This document shows positions 6,302-11,431 of a stretch of 11,431 bases of DNA, one piece after another (the stretch's first letter is position 1; each line of letters starts with the position of its first letter). The position numbers and the translations under genes were made by a program. The notes under the pieces are model-generated. The model worked only from the letters and a program-made list of their open reading frames with translations, ran no database searches and was not told where the DNA came from. The DNA comes from Fidelibacterota bacterium. GTDB lineage: Bacteria > Fidelibacterota > Marinisomatia > SCGC-AAA003-L08 > GCA-002704045. The stretch spans positions 1-11,431 of the forward strand of contig PAFF01000095.1 of NCBI GenBank assembly GCA_002704045.1. The letters are read 5' to 3'.

Positions 6302-8755
6302 TTATTTTAATGATACAGATTTAAATATAATTGATTTATCTGTATGTCCAGTTGCAAATACAAGCGCGTATTTTGCATTATATGGAGATCTTAATAACAT
6401 AGAATATTTCTCTTCATCGTTCAAACACGAAAATATTTCAATCTCAGTTGCTAAATAATCTCCATCCTTATCTAACCAACTTATCTGGAGCCTGCCTTCA
6501 GATACAACGTCATCTTTAAAACATTTTGCTACGAGTGAATATTTATATATTTTATTAGGTTCAATCCTGACCATCTGTGAAACAGGATTTATATTTGATG
6601 AAATAATCCCCTCTCCATCATACAAATTTTCAACTACATGATTCCAGTTATTCATATTGATAAATTTATTATCTTTTATTATTTCATCTGTATCTCTACT
6701 TTCAGATTGAATATTTGGATATTTTAGCTCGTTAATTTTTAGTAAATCATGATCCCCAAAACTTTCCAATTTATCTGTAATAGAAATAATATATTTACCA
6801 TGCTCGTGGAATTGCCATTTTTTATCGTATAAAATATATTCTACGTCCCAAGCTTTTAGTGTGTCGAACATATCAATTTCACTTTGTACATCTAATATGT
6901 TAGAGAAGAAAGATGGGTTATACCAACTTGGATATAATACATCAGATTTAATTCCTGCCATAGATGACCCACCAAACACTGCAACTGGTGATTTATTATC
7001 ATTAATTTTATTTATTTCCTTAACAGCCACTCTTTGGGGGCTAAAGGTAATTAGAAAGTCCTCTCTTTCATGGTCGTTCTTATATTTAATTACATCAAAA
7101 TTAATTGTTTTAAATCCGTATCCACTGTCAAAAAAAAATAAATTAAGAAATATAGTTATAGCAAATGCTAATTTTATTAAGTTTTTAAGAAATAAATCTA
7201 ATTTTGGCCTGGAAAGTATCAGAGCCGAAACTAAAATTAATAAAACTTGAGCTGGAAATGTATATCTTAAATATGCTGTAAACTCAAAAGTTATATAGAT
7301 AGAGCTAATCGCAATAAATATATAAAATAAGACCTTTAAATCTTTCTCTAATGTGAAAATTATTATTGCGGGTAATGTAAGAAGCAGTAAATGAAAACCA
7401 ATACCTCCAATCAAAGCTTCTGTGAATTTATATGAATTAAAAGTAATTAGATAAAACAGATTCCAATTTATACCTGATCCCCAAACTGGGTTGTTAAAAT
7501 TTGCAGCTGTATCAAATAATTCAGATTTAAAAAACCCATTAAAGAAAGGGAATACTGGATTCCCTGTAGCTATATAGGAAATGGCATATGGTTTAATACT
7601 AAAAATTACAACAAATAGAAACAAAGACGTAAAAATAAATAAATATTCTTTACTTATGATTCTGCGTAATCTGAATAATGAAATAAAAATAATAATAGGT
7701 AAGAGAATTAAAGTTATTGCTTTTATGGATAAAGATGCGCCAAGCAATATACCGGCTATAGAAAAATTTTGGAGACTATATTCATTGTCATATAGGATTT
7801 TTAAAAAATAATAAAAGAATGCAACAATAAATAATGACCAAATTGGTTCATTAAATATAGTAGAGCCTAGTCCATACGTAAAAGGACTTGATAAGAATAA
7901 AATTACGACACCTCGTTGGATTAACTCATTATTATGAATATATTTAACAACGCTAGTTAATAACCAACAGATCAAAAATATTGACGATGTATTAAATAAT
8001 CTTGCTGCGGTTTCTCCACCTAATAAATAAGGAATTGTAATAATCCAATCACCAAGCTTTGGACCAACCGCCCAGACATAATATTTTACATTAAAGTGCC
8101 AATACTTATTTTCCTCGATATAGGCAGGAATAAAAAGATGTGTAGCTAGAGCGTCGTGTCCAATCTCTGGCATTAAAGAAATAAAAAAATAAATAAATCC
8201 AATTGTAATTATTAAAATGTCTAGGTAAAAATGATTAGATTTTTTATTCTTAAGGTTGATTAAGAAACTTGAAACAAGATTAAAATTAATTTCATTCCTA
8301 AAATAAATTATTGGCAAAGAAAGAACTATTATATAAAGAAAAGTATAATTAATTGGAAAATGTACAAATATACTAGTCAATAAACCATAAGTTGCTATTC
8401 CAATTAATAGCTTAGTAAGATCTGCTGTCGACTTTTGAAAAAGTGTAGAATTTATGAATTTACCTAAGTAGTAGCTTGAAAATAAAAAAAATATTACTGA
8501 TAAAACTGGAGTTATAACATCTAACCAAAATGAAAAAATAACCAGTAGGATAATCGAAAGAAAGAAATTATTAATTCTGAACAGAACTGAAATTAGAAAA
8601 ATACTAATTATTAAAGAAAAAAATATAATAATTTCATTACTATTGTTTAAAGTAAAATCATTTATATCTAACTTAACAAACCCAATGATTGTTGCAGTAA
8701 TACCCGTAAGGATTGATAGTAAAATTATTATATTTTTTATATTTAATGTATTCAT
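6302..8755 (-). CDS. Large GT-C-like membrane glycosyltransferase with soluble C-terminal beta domain
   Basis: 817 residues. Residues 1-545 are a dense array of hydrophobic segments (about 12 or more). After one of them comes the periplasmic-loop motif EIGHDALATHLFIPAYIE (197-214). An acidic residue (here D201) followed by a conserved His in the first large external loop is typical of GT-C enzymes of the PMT/ArnT/RgtA type, which use polyprenyl-phosphate sugars. YLRYTFPA (495-502) ends the membrane part. Residues 546-680 form a soluble region (FSPQRVAVKEIN, PVAVFGGSS). Residues about 685-817 look like a beta-sandwich of carbohydrate-binding type (hydrophobic/polar alternation, ISWLDKDGDYLATEI), but this is a judgement from pattern, not a profile match. 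The probable role is periplasmic addition of a sugar to the polymer. ATG start with weak ribosome binding; 42 bases after the GT2-GT4 gene and 40 before the acyltransferase gene, so co-transcribed. A Wzy-like or oligosaccharyltransferase role is less likely but not excluded. Confidence 0.75.
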   Translation of the reverse strand: MNTLNIKNIIILLSILTGITATIIGFVKLDINDFTLNNSNEIIIFFSLIISIFLISVLFRINNFFLSIILLVIFSFWLDVITPVLSVIFFLFSSYYLGKFINSTLFQKSTADLTKLLIGIATYGLLTSIFVHFPINYTFLYIIVLSLPIIYFRNEINFNLVSSFLINLKNKKSNHFYLDILIITIGFIYFFISLMPEIGHDALATHLFIPAYIEENKYWHFNVKYYVWAVGPKLGDWIITIPYLLGGETAARLFNTSSIFLICWLLTSVVKYIHNNELIQRGVVILFLSSPFTYGLGSTIFNEPIWSLFIVAFFYYFLKILYDNEYSLQNFSIAGILLGASLSIKAITLILLPIIIFISLFRLRRIISKEYLFIFTSLFLFVVIFSIKPYAISYIATGNPVFPFFNGFFKSELFDTAANFNNPVWGSGINWNLFYLITFNSYKFTEALIGGIGFHLLLLTLPAIIIFTLEKDLKVLFYIFIAISSIYITFEFTAYLRYTFPAQVLLILVSALILSRPKLDLFLKNLIKLAFAITIFLNLFFFDSGYGFKTINFDVIKYKNDHEREDFLITFSPQRVAVKEINKINDNKSPVAVFGGSSMAGIKSDVLYPSWYNPSFFSNILDVQSEIDMFDTLKAWDVEYILYDKKWQFHEHGKYIISITDKLESFGDHDLLKINELKYPNIQSESRDTDEIIKDNKFINMNNWNHVVENLYDGEGIISSNINPVSQMVRIEPNKIYKYSLVAKCFKDDVVSEGRLQISWLDKDGDYLATEIEIFSCLNDEEKYSMLLRSPYNAKYALVFATGHTDKSIIFKSVSLK

Positions 8756-8797
8756 TTTTTTATTTCATAAGTATTCAACTCAAACAGTATTTAATTT

Positions 8798-11431
8798 TTA
8801 ATAAATTATTTTTTGAATCTTGCTTGTATTAGATTTTACTGAATAATTTTTTGTTACAATATTTTTAAGTTTCTTTGAAATATTATTCCACTCATCTTTA
8901 TCAAAAAGTAGTTTAGAAATAGACAAAAAATATTCGTCTTCATTTTCAACAATTAATTCTGTATTTTTTGTCAAACTATCAATGGAAATGCCTTCAAATG
9001 CAACTTTACTGCCTAATACTGGCAAGCCATTTTCGAAGGATGAAATTATTTTTCCTTTCAACCCCGCACCATATCTTAAAGGAGCTATTGATAGCTTTGC
9101 TTTTGATAATATGTTATTGAGATTTTTAACATATCCACGGTATGTAACATTAAGCTTGGAATCTTTTATTTTTTTTTGTAATTCGGCTGGCATATTTGAT
9201 CCAATAATTTCTAATTCTATTTCAATATTTTTAAAAGATTTTAGCTTAGTGGAAACATAGGGATATATATTTTCTAGAAAATAATTTATTCCGTCCACAT
9301 TAGGTTGATGATTAAAATTGCCAATAAAAATGATCTTATTTTCTCTTTCATCATAGGGGGCAATATCAAAGTTATTCGCCTCCCTCAGTAGAGGTAGTAC
9401 TTCAATTTTATTTTTGTCTATACCCTCTGTAATTAAATATGATTTTTCCTCTTCACTCACCACTACTGTAACATCAGACTTTTCAATACAGTTCATTTCA
9501 ATTTTTTTCATGTATTCTGCTTGAGACTTTATAGATTTGTTATCTTCTATTTTAGCTTGTCGCATTTCACGTAAATGATGTAAATCAATAGTATTAAAAA
9601 TTATTTTTATACTTTTATTATATTTTCTTACTATATTAATGTAATTGTCACAGTTATTAACTCTCGTAATTATTGCTTTAGTAAACACATCTTTGTGTTC
9701 AATTATAAAGTTTTTAACACTTGAATAATGTGGCAATGCTGCGCATTCAACCCCGATTTGTCTCATATTTTCAAAATAGTTGGAACGTGCCTCATGTAGC
9801 TCTTCCGCAGGTATAAATTTTACTAGATTGCTATCATTTTTTAAAAATTTTATAAGATTCCACATATATAAAGATCCCTCATCCAAATCTGGGGTAGGTA
9901 TGCAGTTATCAATGATTAGAATCCTTTCCTTTTTGTAAATTTCGTTTGCAAGTCTAATATTTTTTTCATTTTTATATTTTTGATAATCATAATAAGAATG
10001 TTTTCTATTACTTAAATATTTTTTTTTAAAAATACTTCTATTTACTTCTTGATAACTTTTTATTCCACTGGTGGTATCCTTACCATTAGTAACCCCCTCA
10101 TAATGTACAAGTACTGATTTTGGTTGATAAATAACTTTATATCCTTGATCTCTTATTTGAAAACATTTTGCTGCATCCTCATAATATGCAACTTGCAAGT
10201 CATCATCAAACTTACCAGTTTCAATAAATAATGATTTTTTGATAGCTAAGGAACACCCACTAACATAATCAACTTCTTTTATATAATTATATCGAGGATG
10301 ACTCTGAATATCTCCCTTTCCAAAGTTCATACCAGTACCGTCATTCCATATTATTCCTCCAGCTTCCTGAAGTTTTTGATTTTCGTAAATAATTTTAGAT
10401 CCAACTATTCCTACATCATCTTTTTTATCAAATGTCATGATTAACTCGTCAAGCCAATCTTCAAAGACATGTGTATCATTATTTAGAAATACAATGTATT
10501 TACCATTTGCTAATTCACTTCCTTTGTTACAATTCTTTATAAATCCTAAATTTTTATTATTTTTATAGTATACTATATTTTTGTTATCTTTATTGGAGTT
10601 TTGCATTATTACGTCTGGCGGAAGAGACTTAGAATTGTCATCCATTATTATCACTTCAAAATTATATTTTGTTTTTATTTTATACAATGAGTCGAGGCAC
10701 CTAATTGTATAATCCCACTTACCGTAAACAGGTATGATAATTGTAACTTGCTTTAATTCTTTGAAATTTATTTGATCACATACTTTTTTGATATTTTCTG
10801 ATAGCTGGTCATATAAAATCTTTTCTGGAGGTAAATTTATCTTTTTTAACTTTTTTATCGGATTAATTTTTTGATATCTTAATAAAAAATATAAATCGTA
10901 TATATTTAATTTAATAAATAATTTCTTTATTCTGTACTTTATAATTTTTCTTATATTTAAATTGTTTGATTGTATATCTTGCTTTTTTTGTAAATGATCA
11001 TTGATAAGTAACAATTCTTTAATATATTTTTTTGATTTTTTTATGTTTGAAGCCTCTCTTTGAATATTTACTGTTTGGCTCTCAATTAATTCCATATCTT
11101 TAGAGATTTGCAAATCATGAGCCTGGAGCCGAATTTGATGTTCTTGGAGCCGAATTTGATGTTCTTTAGAGATTTGCAAATCATGAGCCTGGAGCCGAAT
11201 TTGATGTTCTTGGAGCCGAATTTGATGTTCTTTTTGCCTTTTCTCAATAGCCCTGTTTAAATCTTTTTGCCTTTTCTCAATATCCTTAAGACTTACACTT
11301 TTATAGTCTTCAAATTCGGTAAGTTTATTTTTTAATTCTTCATGATCTCTTTCTATATCCTTAAGACTTACACTTTTATAGTCTTCAAATTCGGTAAGTT
11401 TATTTTTTAATTCTTCATGATCTCTTTCTAT
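8798..11431 (-). CDS. Coiled-coil + GT2 + GT4 bifunctional glycosyltransferase, 5' end beyond the window
   Basis: The frame is open from the TAA at 8798-8800 to the last base, giving at least 877 residues with no true start in view. Numbering from the edge: residues 1-155 are charged, repetitive coiled coil. Residues 161-200 are strongly basic and hydrophobic (KYRIKKLFIKLNIYDLYFLL), perhaps a membrane-touching helix. A GT2 domain spans about 229-459, with PVYGKWDYT, MDDNS (D264-D265), the metal-binding NNDT (317-320), the GIVGSKIIYENQKLQEAGG block of rhamnosyltransferase-like GT2 enzymes, and catalytic YYED (E418-D419). A GT4 domain spans about 502-874, with FIGNFNHQPNVDG, PLRYGAGLKGK (about 785-794), E800 in SSFENGLP and FEG (E813). 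Two active sites would let one cytoplasmic protein add two linkages, and so act as a polymerase or co-polymerase. A TTG at 11179 lies inside a repeat and is not a credible start. It leads the operon portion seen here. Confidence 0.9.
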   Translation of the reverse strand: MERDHEELKNKLTEFEDYKSVSLKDIERDHEELKNKLTEFEDYKSVSLKDIEKRQKDLNRAIEKRQKEHQIRLQEHQIRLQAHDLQISKEHQIRLQEHQIRLQAHDLQISKDMELIESQTVNIQREASNIKKSKKYIKELLLINDHLQKKQDIQSNNLNIRKIIKYRIKKLFIKLNIYDLYFLLRYQKINPIKKLKKINLPPEKILYDQLSENIKKVCDQINFKELKQVTIIIPVYGKWDYTIRCLDSLYKIKTKYNFEVIIMDDNSKSLPPDVIMQNSNKDNKNIVYYKNNKNLGFIKNCNKGSELANGKYIVFLNNDTHVFEDWLDELIMTFDKKDDVGIVGSKIIYENQKLQEAGGIIWNDGTGMNFGKGDIQSHPRYNYIKEVDYVSGCSLAIKKSLFIETGKFDDDLQVAYYEDAAKCFQIRDQGYKVIYQPKSVLVHYEGVTNGKDTTSGIKSYQEVNRSIFKKKYLSNRKHSYYDYQKYKNEKNIRLANEIYKKERILIIDNCIPTPDLDEGSLYMWNLIKFLKNDSNLVKFIPAEELHEARSNYFENMRQIGVECAALPHYSSVKNFIIEHKDVFTKAIITRVNNCDNYINIVRKYNKSIKIIFNTIDLHHLREMRQAKIEDNKSIKSQAEYMKKIEMNCIEKSDVTVVVSEEEKSYLITEGIDKNKIEVLPLLREANNFDIAPYDERENKIIFIGNFNHQPNVDGINYFLENIYPYVSTKLKSFKNIEIELEIIGSNMPAELQKKIKDSKLNVTYRGYVKNLNNILSKAKLSIAPLRYGAGLKGKIISSFENGLPVLGSKVAFEGISIDSLTKNTELIVENEDEYFLSISKLLFDKDEWNNISKKLKNIVTKNYSVKSNTSKIQKIIY
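11097..11233 (-). repeat. 66-base in-frame tandem repeat, two copies (22 residues each), with nested 21-base heptad repeats
   Basis: Bases 11097-11167 recur without a mismatch at 11163-11233, a 66-base period. Each 22-residue unit reads EHQIRLQ, EHQIRLQ, AHDLQISK. Inside each unit a 21-base element occurs twice back to back (11124-11144, 11145-11165; 11190-11210, 11211-11231), one coiled-coil heptad per copy. The 21-base element is about 43% G+C (9 of 21), higher than the surroundings. Identity at silent positions points to recent duplication rather than selection on protein alone. Confidence 0.93.
11229..11282 (-). repeat. 33-base-spaced direct repeat (11 residues) in the coiled-coil region
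   Basis: The 21 bases 11229-11249 recur exactly at 11262-11282, spaced 33 bases. They encode two copies of IEKRQK separated by DLNRA, an 11-residue period that fits a hendecad coiled coil. The bases between the copies differ from those after the second copy, so this duplication is older or shorter than its neighbours. Confidence 0.85.
11280..11431 (-). repeat. 75-base perfect tandem repeat (25 residues), two copies and running off the window
   Basis: Bases 11281-11355 and 11356-11430 are identical, and the first base of a third copy is the last base of the window. The encoded 25-residue unit begins IERDHEELKNKL and ends KSVSLKD; it has hydrophobic residues spaced as in a long helix and many charges. 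The period is a multiple of three, so gain or loss of a unit keeps the frame. Because the window ends on the repeat, the copy number in the genome may be larger than seen here. Confidence 0.93.

Noticed and set aside
6861..7250. Plus-strand reading frame of 129 residues
   Set aside because: It lies wholly antisense inside the GT-C-like gene, has no ribosome binding site or recognisable domain, and resembles a by-product of the real frame. The same holds for other antisense frames near 542-724, 3095-3409, 4858-5076, 7581-7811 and 8982-9260.
8798..11179. A complete 793-residue gene starting at TTG 11179
   Set aside because: The TTG lies inside a 66-base repeat copy and the same frame stays open, with matching coiled-coil sequence, for another 84 codons to the window edge. 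The true start is outside.
11097..11431. CRISPR array or non-coding satellite
   Set aside because: The repeats are directly adjacent without unique spacers, all periods are multiples of three, and they sit in an uninterrupted reading frame.

Overview
The window is a strongly AT-rich stretch (roughly 70% A+T by eye). It carries the export, assembly and decoration genes of a Gram-negative surface polysaccharide, most likely an O-antigen made by the ABC-transporter-dependent route. The exporter type, the ligase-like protein and the AT-rich coding suggest a proteobacterium with a small AT-rich genome, possibly a marine lineage such as SAR11, SAR86 or SUP05. That placement is inference: no taxonomic marker gene is present. 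No RNA gene, transposase or CRISPR array was found, and coding density is very high (the largest gap is 70 bases).

Layout, left to right. A minus-strand O-antigen-ligase-like gene (12-1019) stops abruptly inside its conserved C-terminal histidine motif. A 70-base divergent gap separates it from a plus-strand gene for a WecA/WbpL-type polyprenyl-phosphate sugar-1-phosphate transferase (1090-2136). That gene converges, across a short palindrome, on a compact minus-strand operon. In transcription order (right to left) the operon holds a coiled-coil + GT2 + GT4 glycosyltransferase whose 5' end lies beyond the right edge (8798 to >11431), a GT-C-like membrane glycosyltransferase with a soluble C-terminal domain (6302-8755), an OafA-like acyltransferase with an SGNH domain (4330-6261), the exporter permease Wzm (3539-4324) and the exporter ATPase Wzt with a C-terminal carbohydrate-binding extension (2161-3549).

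A working model: the WecA-like enzyme starts the chain on undecaprenyl phosphate in the cytoplasm, and the GT2-GT4 protein extends it there. Wzm/Wzt exports the finished chain, with the Wzt C-terminal domain probably reading a terminal feature. In the periplasm the GT-C enzyme and the acyltransferase add side groups, and a WaaL-like ligase joins the chain to lipid A-core.

The most interesting part is the right edge. The reading frame of the big glycosyltransferase is open to the last base, and there it consists of nested, nearly nucleotide-perfect, in-frame tandem repeats of 75, 66, 33 and 21 bases. These encode coiled-coil units of 25, 22, 11 and 7 residues. Because a coiled coil is the molecular ruler for chain length in the E. 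coli O9a system (WbdD), an expandable coiled coil fused to glycosyltransferase domains suggests a ruler whose length could change by repeat gain and loss. This is a hypothesis, but it can be tested.
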